From Actinomycetota bacterium (lineage in GTDB: Bacteria; Actinomycetota; Acidimicrobiia; Acidimicrobiales; JAFATL01): a DNA stretch of 6,430 bases. The notes below the pieces were generated by a model, which was given only the letters and a program-made list of their open reading frames with translations, ran no database searches and was not told where the DNA came from. Made by a program: the position numbers and the translations under genes. Positions 1-6,306 of this stretch are shown one piece after another; position 1 is the first letter of the stretch, and every line of letters begins with the position of its first letter. Location: positions 1 to 6,430 of the forward strand of contig JAFATL010000717.1 in the NCBI GenBank assembly GCA_019243975.1. Reading direction: 5' to 3'.

Positions 1-668
1 GGCGTGCCGACGGCGAGGATGCTCCCGAAGTCGAGCACGTGGATACGGGCGCACACCTTCATCACCAGCTCCACGTCGTGCTCGACGAGAAGGATGCCGA
101 GCCCTTCGGCTGCCAGTTCGGGCAGCAGCGCCGCGAACTCGTCCGACTCGTGCTCGTCGAGGCCCGACGACGGCTCGTCGAGCAGCAGCACCTTCGGCTG
201 TGAGGCCAGCGCCCGAGCCAGCTCGACGAGGCGGGCGATGCCCGTGGGCATGGCGTCGACGCGCCGTTTGGCCACGGCGCGCAGACCGATGCGGTCGATC
301 AGCGCGTCAGCGATCTCGTGGGGCGGGTCACCGGTCTTGTCCCACTGCCGGTGCACCTCGGCGGCGACCAGCACGTTCTCGCGCACGCTCAGCGACCCGA
401 ACACCTCGAGGCGCTGGAACGTGCGGGCGACGCCGAGTCGGGTGCGCTGGTGCGGCCGTACGCCCGCCATGTCGCGTCCCTCGAGACGCACGCAGCCGGT
501 GCTGGTCGTCTGGAACCCGCAGATGACGTTGAACATCGTCGTCTTGCCGGCGCCGTTGGGCCCGATGAGGCCGGTGACCGACCCCGCCGCCACATCGAGG
601 TCGACGTCGTCGAGGGCGCGCAGGCCCCCGAAGTTGACGGTGACGCCTTCAACGTCGAGCAAAGCCAC
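1..668 (-). CDS. livG: LivG-type ABC transporter ATP-binding protein (3' end beyond window)
   Basis: Cytoplasmic ATPase subunit of a branched-chain amino acid/amide-type importer; 222 complete codons lie in the window and the C-terminus runs off the left edge. Visible motifs: Walker A GPNGAGKTT at residues 36-44 (Lys42), Q-loop ARTFQ ending at Gln85, Walker B VLLLDEPSSGLD at 160-171 with Asp164 and catalytic Glu165, and H-loop VEHD with His197. The ABC signature is odd: where LSGGQ is expected it reads MPTGI (140-144), followed by the usual LARAL. LivG proteins often have a relaxed signature (LSYGQ/AYGQ), but this one departs further. The GTG start at 668 is chosen because it sits 5 bases after AGGGGG (674-679) and opens the frame carrying all motifs; a GTG two bases upstream opens a motif-free frame. 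The gene begins 9 bases after the binding-protein stop, so the two are probably co-transcribed. Its partner is the LivF-type ATPase at 4262-5026. Family call is firm; the substrate is unknown. Confidence 0.9.
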   Translation of the reverse strand, partial: MALLDVEGVTVNFGGLRALDDVDLDVAAGSVTGLIGPNGAGKTTMFNVICGFQTTSTGCVRLEGRDMAGVRPHQRTRLGVARTFQRLEVFGSLSVRENVLVAAEVHRQWDKTGDPPHEIADALIDRIGLRAVAKRRVDAMPTGIARLVELARALASQPKVLLLDEPSSGLDEHESDEFAALLPELAAEGLGILLVEHDVELVMKVCARIHVLDFGSILAVGT

Positions 669-677
669 ACTCGCCCC

Positions 678-2168
678 CTAGCGGAACTTGTAGAACTCCC
701 CGAGGCTGCACTCGTAACCGGTGCCCGTCGGCTTCTCGCGCACGAACTTGCCGCCCTGCACCTTCACCATCACGAAGCACGGCGTACCGGTGCGCGCCGC
801 CGGATTGAACGGCCCGCTGACGCCGCCGCCGTCATCGCTCTTCACCTGCGTGTCGAGGTACTGCACGACGTTCTGGCGCGTCAGCGGCCCGCCCAGCGCT
901 CGCAATGCCTTGACGAAGTAGGCGGCCTGGCCCCATCCGCCGACCACGAACTGGTCGAGCTGGCCGGTGGGGAACAGCTGCTTGTTCCACTTGAAGAACG
1001 CCGCCACGTCGGGGCTGGCATTGGCCTCATTGGGATCGGCGACCGGCAGGAAGAGAATCGGCGTCTTCCAGCCGTCGCCATCGGCCTTCATGATGTCGGT
1101 GAACGTCGAGTTGTAACCGATCGAGCTGATCTTCAGCGGCGGGTCCCAGTTCTGCTGGCGCATGTTGCGCACCAAGCGGATCTGCATGTTGACCTCGACT
1201 GCGAAGAGGAACAGCAGCTGCACGCCTTGGTTGCGCATGTCGATGATCTGGGCCGTGTAGTCCGGCGCGGTGGTCTGCAACTCAGCCCGATACGCGAACG
1301 GCGCGTCGAACCCGACCTTCTTCAGCGCCGCCTCGGTGCCCGGCGAGTTCACCCGCACACCCTGCACCGCCGACAGCAGGTAGCCGACCTTGTGCACGTT
1401 GGGATACGCCTGGCGCAGGTACACGTACGGCCCGGTGTGGATGACGTTGCGGTCGCCGTGGGGCAGCGCGTTCGGGAAGTCGGCGCCGGACGGGTCGACG
1501 GTGGTGCCCACGTAGGGAACCCCGGTGGACTTGATGAGGTCGATGTAGCCGCTGTCGGCCACGGCGAGGTTGCCGACGAACGCCAGCACCTGCGGCTCGA
1601 GCCGCTCGAACTCGGACCGGGCGTGCTGTGAGTCGAGGGCATCGTCACCCTTGAGCACCGTGATCTTGCGGCCGCAGATGCCACCCTGCGAGTTGATCAT
1701 CGCCATGTAGGCCGCCGCGCCGCGGAACTCGCCTTCGGTCGCGCCCGGCAACGGGCCCGAGTCGGTCGACATGCTCGCGACCTTGATCTCGGTGGGCGTG
1801 ACGCCCTTCGCCGTCGACGTGCCCTTGGGGCACCCGCCCGCGGCGGCGGCCACCGTGGTTGCGGTGTTCGACGCGTTCGATCCGCTGGAGCCCGACGAGC
1901 CCGAGCTACCCGACGAGCCGGACGAACCGGTGGGGCCGGCGGCGGACTGATCGCCGGACACCGCGGCCGATTGGTCGCCCGCCGACGCGGCGGACTGGTC
2001 GGACGCCGCGTTGCTTGCCAACACGCGGCCGGACTGGGCGGCGTCGATGCGTTTGAGCGCGGAGTCAGGAAGGCGGGAGCCACAGGCCGTCGCGATCAAC
2101 ACGCACGCGAGGAATGCCGCGACTGCGCCCACCGCCGTCCGTCGTCGGGAGAACCAACCCAGCTCCAC
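678..2168 (-). CDS. LivK-type ABC transporter substrate-binding lipoprotein
   Basis: Extracytoplasmic solute receptor of the importer (periplasmic-binding-protein type I fold, Peripla_BP_6-like), 496 residues. The N-terminus has a basic patch (RRR, 8-10), a hydrophobic segment (12-28) and a lipobox-like ATAC ending at Cys29, predicting lipid anchoring. Residues 30-122 form a low-complexity tether with three DQSAA repeats (57-77) and a Gly-Ser-Ser run (81-97). The binding domain starts near TPTEIKVAS (124-132), with the family-like segment INSQGGICGRKI at 158-169. Mature cysteines at 113, 165, 464 and 487 could form disulfides (inference). The GTG start at 2168 is chosen because GAGGAG (2175-2180) lies 6 bases upstream and it places the signal peptide at the very N-terminus; extending to 2309 adds 47 residues that do not look like secretion signal and runs into the divergent permease start. 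This tethered form makes it somewhat long for the family. The ligand cannot be deduced. livG follows after 9 bases. Confidence 0.93.
   Translation of the reverse strand: MELGWFSRRRTAVGAVAAFLACVLIATACGSRLPDSALKRIDAAQSGRVLASNAASDQSAASAGDQSAAVSGDQSAAGPTGSSGSSGSSGSSGSSGSNASNTATTVAAAAGGCPKGTSTAKGVTPTEIKVASMSTDSGPLPGATEGEFRGAAAYMAMINSQGGICGRKITVLKGDDALDSQHARSEFERLEPQVLAFVGNLAVADSGYIDLIKSTGVPYVGTTVDPSGADFPNALPHGDRNVIHTGPYVYLRQAYPNVHKVGYLLSAVQGVRVNSPGTEAALKKVGFDAPFAYRAELQTTAPDYTAQIIDMRNQGVQLLFLFAVEVNMQIRLVRNMRQQNWDPPLKISSIGYNSTFTDIMKADGDGWKTPILFLPVADPNEANASPDVAAFFKWNKQLFPTGQLDQFVVGGWGQAAYFVKALRALGGPLTRQNVVQYLDTQVKSDDGGGVSGPFNPAARTGTPCFVMVKVQGGKFVREKPTGTGYECSLGEFYKFR
1878..1928 (-). repeat. Gly-Ser-Ser repeat in the lipoprotein tether
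   Basis: Residues 81-97 are five consecutive GSS units followed by GS, a classic flexible linker composition. Serine codons are mixed (TCG, TCC, AGC), so slippage at DNA level looks limited. Together with the DQSAA repeats it gives the binding domain a reach of dozens of residues from the membrane. Confidence 0.85.
1938..2000 (-). repeat. 24-base tandem repeat encoding DQSAA units in the lipoprotein tether
   Basis: Three copies of DQSAA begin at residues 57, 65 and 73 of the binding protein, an exact 8-residue (24-base) period, with variable spacers SAG and VSG. Codons differ between copies, so the repeat is clearer in protein than in DNA. It lies between the lipidated cysteine and the folded domain and is probably a flexible, hydrophilic spacer. 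Confidence 0.8.
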
Positions 2169-2174
2169 CCCAGA

Positions 2175-2180
2175 CTCCTC
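2175..2180 (-). promoter_or_regulatory. Ribosome binding site deciding the binding-protein start
   Basis: Read on the minus strand this is GAGGAG, 6 bases before the GTG at 2168. It is the strongest Shine-Dalgarno site in this reading frame's 5' part and fixes the start ahead of a textbook lipoprotein signal peptide. Confidence 0.85.
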
Positions 2181-2221
2181 ACTCTCGGCTGTCCATGCCC
2201 CCCGATGGCCCGAGACGGCAG

Positions 2222-2243
2222 AACTATAATCTGTTACAAATTG
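2222..2243. promoter_or_regulatory. AT-rich divergent promoter core with overlapping -10-like elements
   Basis: The 124 bases between the divergent starts (2169-2292) hold one AT-rich island, at 2222-2243. On the plus strand it contains a perfect TATAAT (2225-2230); on the minus strand TATAGT (2228 to 2223) matches the -10 consensus in five of six positions and overlaps it. No good -35 box is visible about 17 bases from either, nor a TGN extended -10. If both are used, transcripts would start near 2237 (plus) and 2216 (minus), giving leaders of roughly 56 and 48 bases. The perfect hexamer and its place between divergent operons are seen; promoter activity is inferred. Confidence 0.55.
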
Positions 2244-2251
2244 CGGCGGGC

Positions 2252-2277
2252 CTCGCCTTCGCGACGACGAAGGCGGG
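2252..2277 (+). promoter_or_regulatory. Leader hairpin just upstream of the permease ribosome binding site
   Basis: CGCCTTCG (2254-2261) and CGAAGGCG (2268-2275) are a perfect 8-bp inverted repeat around a 6-base loop, CGACGA. A T-G wobble (2253/2276) and a C-G pair (2252/2277) extend it to 10 pairs. It ends 4 bases before GGGGGA (2282-2287), the ribosome binding site for the GTG at 2293. No U-tract follows, so it is not a canonical terminator. It could be an mRNA leader structure affecting translation or stability, or a DNA operator for a dimeric regulator. The symmetry is seen; the function is inferred. Confidence 0.5.
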
Positions 2278-2292
2278 CTTTGGGGGACGCCC

Positions 2293-4269
2293 GTGCAGAC
2301 CTTCTTCACCTTCCTGTTGATCGGGGTGACGGCGTCCGCGGTCTACGCCATCTCGGCGACGGGTCTGGTCGTCACCTACATCACCTCGGGCGTCTTCAAC
2401 TTCGCCCACGGGGCGATCGGCATGTTCCTCGCCTTCGTCTACTGGGAGCTGCACGTCAACCAGGGCTGGCCGACTCTGCTCGCCCTGTTCGTGACCCTCG
2501 GCGTGATCGCGCCGCTCATCGGCGTGCTCCTCGACGTGGCCGTGATGCGCCGCCTGCTGGTCGGCGCGTCTGTCGCCACCAAGCTGGTCGTGACGCTGGC
2601 CGTCCTGTTGGTGTTCCAGGGCCTCGCCCTCGCCGGCTGGGGCATCAAGCTGCGCGCCCTGCCCGGCCTGTGGGGCGATCGGCACACCGTGAAGTTGTTC
2701 AGCCTCGTCATCACCTGGGACCAGATCACCACGGTGCTAGCTGCAGTAGCGGTGGCGTTTGGCTTGCGCGTGCTCTTCCGGCGCACGCGTCTGGGCGTCG
2801 CCATGCGCGCCGTGGTCGACAGCAAGGAGCTGTGCGCCATCAAGGGCATCAGCCCCAACCGGGTGACCGCGGCGTCGTGGGCCCTCGGCTCGATGCTCGC
2901 CGGCCTGGCCGCCATCCTCATCGCCCCCGGCCTCAACCTCGAGGTCAACACCCTCAGCCTGCTGGTGGTGTCGGCCTACGCGGCCGCCGTGTTGGGCCGG
3001 CTCGAGAGCCTGCCCGCCACGTTCGCGGGCGCCCTGCTGCTCGGCGTGGGCGAGAAGTTGATCATCGGCTACCTGCCCCAGAGCAACGAGCTCGTGCGCA
3101 ACCTCGAGCCGGCGTTCCCGTTCATCCTCCTGCTGGGCGCGTTGCTGTTACGCCCTCAGCGGCGGCTGCCCGAGAAGGTGCCGGTGCACACCGAGCCCGA
3201 CCCGCCGCGCTTCCGCACCACGGCCATCCTCGGGGTGGTCGGCATCGCCGCGTGCATCGCCATCGCCCCGTTGCTCAAGGACCACGACGTCCTCACCGGC
3301 TCCAAGGCGTTGGTGTTCTCGTGCCTCACCTTGAGCCTGGTGCTGCTCACCGGGCTGTCCGGTCAGGTGTCGATCATGCAGCTGTCATTCGCGGGGTTCG
3401 GCGCGGTCTTCGTCGGCAAGGTGGCCACCGGGCTGCCGTACCCGGTCAGCCTGGGCATGGCCGCGCTGGCAACCGCGGCGCTCGGTGTCATCGTCGCCCT
3501 GCCGGTGATGCGGCTGCGCGGTATCTACCTGGCCCTGTCCACGTTGGCCTTCGCCATCCTCATGGACGCGCTGTTCTTCCAGAGCAGTCACATCCTCAAC
3601 CTGGGCACGACCATCCCGGTGCGGCGACCGTCGATCGTGGGGACGGGCGAGCGGGGAATGTTCATCCTGTTGGCCATCGCCACCGCGGTTTTCGCCAACG
3701 TGTTCTTAGCGGTGCGCCGCAGCAGCTTCGGTCGCCAGATGTCGGCGCTGCGCGACTCGCCCATGGCGTCGCAGACGATGGGCATGAGCCTGTCGTGGGC
3801 CAAGCTCAAGATCTTCGGGCTGTCCGCCGGCATGGCCGGCCTGGCCGGCGGTCTCCTCGGTTCGCTGCAGGTGCGGGTGGGGCCACTCGACTTCATCTAC
3901 TTCCGCTCGCTCACCCTGCTGCTGGTGGCCGCCATCTTCGGCATCACCAGCGTGTCGGGCGCGCTTCTCGGCGCCCTCTTCTTCGTCGTGCTCCCCGACG
4001 TGCTGCGCAACGTCGCCAGCACCGGCCAGGGCGCAGGCGTCACCAGCCAGGCCCTGCAGCCGCTGATCATCGGCGTGCTGGCGATGGCGCTGGCCCGGCA
4101 CTCCGAAGGCATCGCCGGCCAGATCCGCAACCGGCTGCGGCCGCTGTGGCAGCGGGCCCTGCCGTTCACCCGCGACGCCGACGACGACCTCAACGGCGAC
4201 GGCCACGTCACGGGGCCGCTGCAACTCGTCCCTGAGGCAGCGCCGCAGAAGGCTCCCGTCGGTGCCTGA
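2293..4269 (+). CDS. livHM: Fused LivH-LivM branched-chain amino acid/amide-type ABC permease
   Basis: Integral membrane permease of 658 residues with both permease halves in one chain; separate LivH and LivM are each about 300 residues. The LivH half spans about 1-288: family segment FNFAHGAIGMF (35-45), several hydrophobic helices, and the EAA-like cytoplasmic loop GVAMRAVVDSKELCAIKGI (168-186) that contacts an ATPase. A hydrophilic, proline-rich linker follows (about 288-308). The LivM half spans about 309-605: GLSGQVSIMQLSFAGFGA (354-371), then its own loop SFGRQMSALRDSPMASQTMG (478-497), matching the family pattern FGRALRAIRDS..A..MG. The tail (606-658) is hydrophilic and carries DLNGDGHV (632-639), resembling the first part of a calcium loop but lacking the acidic residue at position 12. 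The GTG start lies 5 bases after GGGGGA (2282-2287). The stop overlaps the livF start by 8 bases, indicating translational coupling. LivH-LivM fusions are known in actinobacteria. The substrate is undetermined. Confidence 0.95.
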   Translation: MQTFFTFLLIGVTASAVYAISATGLVVTYITSGVFNFAHGAIGMFLAFVYWELHVNQGWPTLLALFVTLGVIAPLIGVLLDVAVMRRLLVGASVATKLVVTLAVLLVFQGLALAGWGIKLRALPGLWGDRHTVKLFSLVITWDQITTVLAAVAVAFGLRVLFRRTRLGVAMRAVVDSKELCAIKGISPNRVTAASWALGSMLAGLAAILIAPGLNLEVNTLSLLVVSAYAAAVLGRLESLPATFAGALLLGVGEKLIIGYLPQSNELVRNLEPAFPFILLLGALLLRPQRRLPEKVPVHTEPDPPRFRTTAILGVVGIAACIAIAPLLKDHDVLTGSKALVFSCLTLSLVLLTGLSGQVSIMQLSFAGFGAVFVGKVATGLPYPVSLGMAALATAALGVIVALPVMRLRGIYLALSTLAFAILMDALFFQSSHILNLGTTIPVRRPSIVGTGERGMFILLAIATAVFANVFLAVRRSSFGRQMSALRDSPMASQTMGMSLSWAKLKIFGLSAGMAGLAGGLLGSLQVRVGPLDFIYFRSLTLLLVAAIFGITSVSGALLGALFFVVLPDVLRNVASTGQGAGVTSQALQPLIIGVLAMALARHSEGIAGQIRNRLRPLWQRALPFTRDADDDLNGDGHVTGPLQLVPEAAPQKAPVGA

Positions 4270-5026
4270 CGGCAACGGTTCCGGTCACCTCGATCCGCGC
4301 GTCGCCGCCGACCTGGCGGCCACGCCGCTGCTCGAGCTGCGGGGCGTACGCGCGGCCTACGGCAAGATCGAAGTGCTGCACGGCCTCGACCTCAAGGTGC
4401 CGGGCGGGCAGATCCTCGCCATCCTCGGGCCCAACGGCGCGGGCAAGACCACGACGCTGCGGGTCATCAGCGGGTTGATGAAGCCGACCGCCGGGTCGCT
4501 GCTGCTCGACGGCCACGACCTCACCGGCGCGCCCGCCGAAGAGCTGGCGCGCGTCGGCGTGTGCCTCATCCCCGAAGGCCGCGGCATCTTCCCCAACCTG
4601 ACCGTGCGCGAGAACATCCTCATGGACACCTACGGCTCCGGTCGCAAGCTGGCCGAGCTGGAGGAGCGCGCCTTCGACCGGTTCCCACGCCTGGGCGACC
4701 GCGTGTCGCAGATGGCCGGCACGCTGTCGGGCGGCGAGCAGCAGATGCTGGCGTTGGCGCGCGCCTTGAGCACCGACCCGGCGCTCATCCTGCTCGACGA
4801 GCTGTCAATGGGTCTTGCACCGCTCGTGGTCGACGACCTCTTCGAAGCGGTGCAACAGCTCGCCAAGACAGGGGTCACCATCGTCGTCGTCGAACAATTC
4901 GCTGATGTCGTTCTCGGCTTTGCCGACCAGGTCGTCGTGATCACGCAGGGTTCTGTGCGTTTGTCTGGTACGCCCGCGGACATCGAAGCCCAGCTGCACG
5001 CCGCTTATCTCGGGATGAGCGAGTGA
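4262..5026 (+). CDS. livF: LivF-type ABC transporter ATP-binding protein
   Basis: Second cytoplasmic ATPase of the importer, 254 residues. Walker A GPNGAGKTT is at 56-64 (Lys62). IPEGRGIFPNLTVREN (103-118) is the LivF hallmark, with Glu105 near the Q-loop position. The signature LSGGEQQ (155-161) is canonical. Walker B LILLDELSMGLAP (175-187) keeps Asp179 and Glu180, but DELS replaces the usual DEPS. The H-loop reads VEQ with Gln212 instead of His, which is normal for LivF. A 22-residue lead precedes the ABC domain (PLLELRG, 22-28), slightly longer than usual. The GTG start at 4262 lies inside the permease 3' end, 9 bases after AGAAGG (4247-4252). It should pair with the LivG-type subunit from the divergent operon. 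The last 73 codons (from 4805) use far more A/T-ending codons than the first 181. The stop TGA shares a base with the next ATG. Confidence 0.95.
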   Translation: MPDGNGSGHLDPRVAADLAATPLLELRGVRAAYGKIEVLHGLDLKVPGGQILAILGPNGAGKTTTLRVISGLMKPTAGSLLLDGHDLTGAPAEELARVGVCLIPEGRGIFPNLTVRENILMDTYGSGRKLAELEERAFDRFPRLGDRVSQMAGTLSGGEQQMLALARALSTDPALILLDELSMGLAPLVVDDLFEAVQQLAKTGVTIVVVEQFADVVLGFADQVVVITQGSVRLSGTPADIEAQLHAAYLGMSE

Positions 5027-6291
5027 TGCGCCGTCTCCGCGCCGTGGGCGTGCTGGCACTTCTCTTCGCGCTGGTGCCGTCGACCGGCGCCCACGCAGCC
5101 GACGAGCTGGGCGGGTACCAGACGTCCGGGAGCGGCGTCGTGTTCTCGGCGTTCCCCACCCTCCCCGCGTTCACTGTCGTGCAGGCACCGGTGGAAGGCA
5201 CGGTCGCACTCTCGACGGCCAACCTGGCCGCCGGCGGGCAGGCGTTCGCCCGGTCGTCGATTACGTGGCCGGGCGACGTTCTCGGCGGCCTCGGTTCGCT
5301 CCTCAAGCAAGCCGCACCCCTGCCCGTCGCCGTGCCCAACTGGCCCATCCGGGCCGAGGCCCACGAGTACACGGGACCCTCCTCCGACTCGTCGATCCCC
5401 GGCATCCGGATGCAGGCGTTCGGCTCACCGGCCAAGTCGGAAGCGCTGGCCGACGTCGGCGCGCTGATCCTCCCCGACATTCTCACCATCGCGTCGTCGT
5501 CGTCGCACACCGTGTCGACCCAGGGTCCCGACAAAGCCGGCACGACCGTGGACGTGAGCGTGCACGGCATCAACATCGCCGCCGGCCAGGTCGTCATCGA
5601 CACGTTCAAGGCCACCTCGGCGACGGCGAGCGACGGCGTGAAGCCCACCGGTAAGGGCACGGCCGTGATCGCTGGCCTCGTCATCGGTGGCACGCCGGCC
5701 TCGATCGACGCCAGCGGCATTCACGCCAGCGGCCAGGGCGCCCCGGGCACCGACCCCAACAAGCAGATCAACGACGCGCTGGCGGCGTCGGGTATCCACC
5801 TGGCGCTGACGCCGAGCGACGTGCACATCGACGGCGGTACCGCGCAGGCCAGTGCGCCTGCGCTGCTCATCACCATCCCGACGCCGAACATCGGCCCGCT
5901 GCCGGCCGGCTTCCTCACCATCGAGCTCGGGGCGACACACGCGCAGAGCGCCGCCAGCCCGGGCATCGACGTGAGCGGCGACCTCACCGACGTGGGCGCC
6001 CCGTTGGGCCAGGTGCTCGGCAGCTCGTTGACCTCGGGCGACACCGGCAGCAGCGCCGGAACGCTGCCCGACCTGAGCGCCGGCGGTGGCAGCGCACTGA
6101 CGTCAACGACGGGCGCGGGCTCGTCGATCCGGCCCCAGGTCGCCGTCAACGCGTCGAACACCGAAGAGGCGCCCTACAACTTCAAGGGCCTGAGCGGTCG
6201 CCTGTGGCTGGTGATGCTGGTCCTCGCCTTCGTGGGCGTGCTACTCATCCGCAGGTACATGCGCCGGCTGCTGTCCATCGGCGGCCAGTGA
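5026..6291 (+). CDS. Secreted, C-terminally membrane-anchored protein of unknown function
   Basis: 421 residues with no function I can assign. The N-terminus is a clear signal peptide: RRLR, a hydrophobic core (6-17), and AHA-AD suggesting cleavage after Ala24. The ectodomain is rich in Ala, Gly, Ser, Thr and Val, contains no cysteine, and alternates polar and hydrophobic residues in a beta-like way, for example around 176-235 (DVSVHGINIAAG, later GTPASIDASGIHASG). Residues about 333-367 are a Gly/Ser/Thr linker. A single transmembrane helix (393-408) is followed by RRYMRR, predicting C-terminus in, bulk outside. The pattern of GGY near the N-terminus, WPGD (84-87 region) and a later SDG/GTPA segment reminds me of actinobacterial 'choice-of-anchor P' type surface proteins, but that is recall, not a search. 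ATG at 5026 is preferred (TGATG coupling with the livF stop); GTG at 5023 would add one residue. Its operon position suggests an accessory envelope role for the transporter, which is inference. Confidence 0.88.
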   Translation: MRRLRAVGVLALLFALVPSTGAHAADELGGYQTSGSGVVFSAFPTLPAFTVVQAPVEGTVALSTANLAAGGQAFARSSITWPGDVLGGLGSLLKQAAPLPVAVPNWPIRAEAHEYTGPSSDSSIPGIRMQAFGSPAKSEALADVGALILPDILTIASSSSHTVSTQGPDKAGTTVDVSVHGINIAAGQVVIDTFKATSATASDGVKPTGKGTAVIAGLVIGGTPASIDASGIHASGQGAPGTDPNKQINDALAASGIHLALTPSDVHIDGGTAQASAPALLITIPTPNIGPLPAGFLTIELGATHAQSAASPGIDVSGDLTDVGAPLGQVLGSSLTSGDTGSSAGTLPDLSAGGGSALTSTTGAGSSIRPQVAVNASNTEEAPYNFKGLSGRLWLVMLVLAFVGVLLIRRYMRRLLSIGGQ

Positions 6292-6306
6292 GCGAGGGAG
6301 ACGACC

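Noticed and set aside
389..670. 93-codon minus-strand frame beginning at GTG 670
   Set aside because: It starts two bases before the real livG start in the wrong frame, has no ABC motifs, and ends early.
318..1631. A 437-codon plus-strand frame antisense to livG and the binding protein
   Set aside because: Its Val/Arg/His/Leu-rich composition is the usual antisense shadow of a GC3-rich gene. The opposite strand carries clear ABC and binding-protein motifs.
2202..2207. A -35 box for the plus-strand TATAAT
   Set aside because: The hexamer at 17-base spacing is CCGATG, a poor match to TTGACA; 16- and 18-base spacings are no better.
2252..2277. Hairpin as an intrinsic terminator
   Set aside because: No T-run follows on either strand, and it lies between divergent starts rather than after a gene.
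2169..2309. Longer binding-protein start at GTG 2309
   Set aside because: It would overlap the divergent permease start and cover the promoter island, and it puts 47 non-signal residues before a signal peptide. GTG 2168 has a strong GAGGAG site at correct spacing.
1971..4235. A 754-codon open frame on the plus strand across the divergent region and the permease
   Set aside because: It is Arg/Pro/Ala/His-rich, has no domain pattern and overlaps the permease in another frame. Long open shadow frames are expected in high-GC DNA.
6292..6306. Terminator between the anchored-protein gene and the next gene
   Set aside because: The gap is only 15 bases, contains the next ribosome binding site, and has no inverted repeat.
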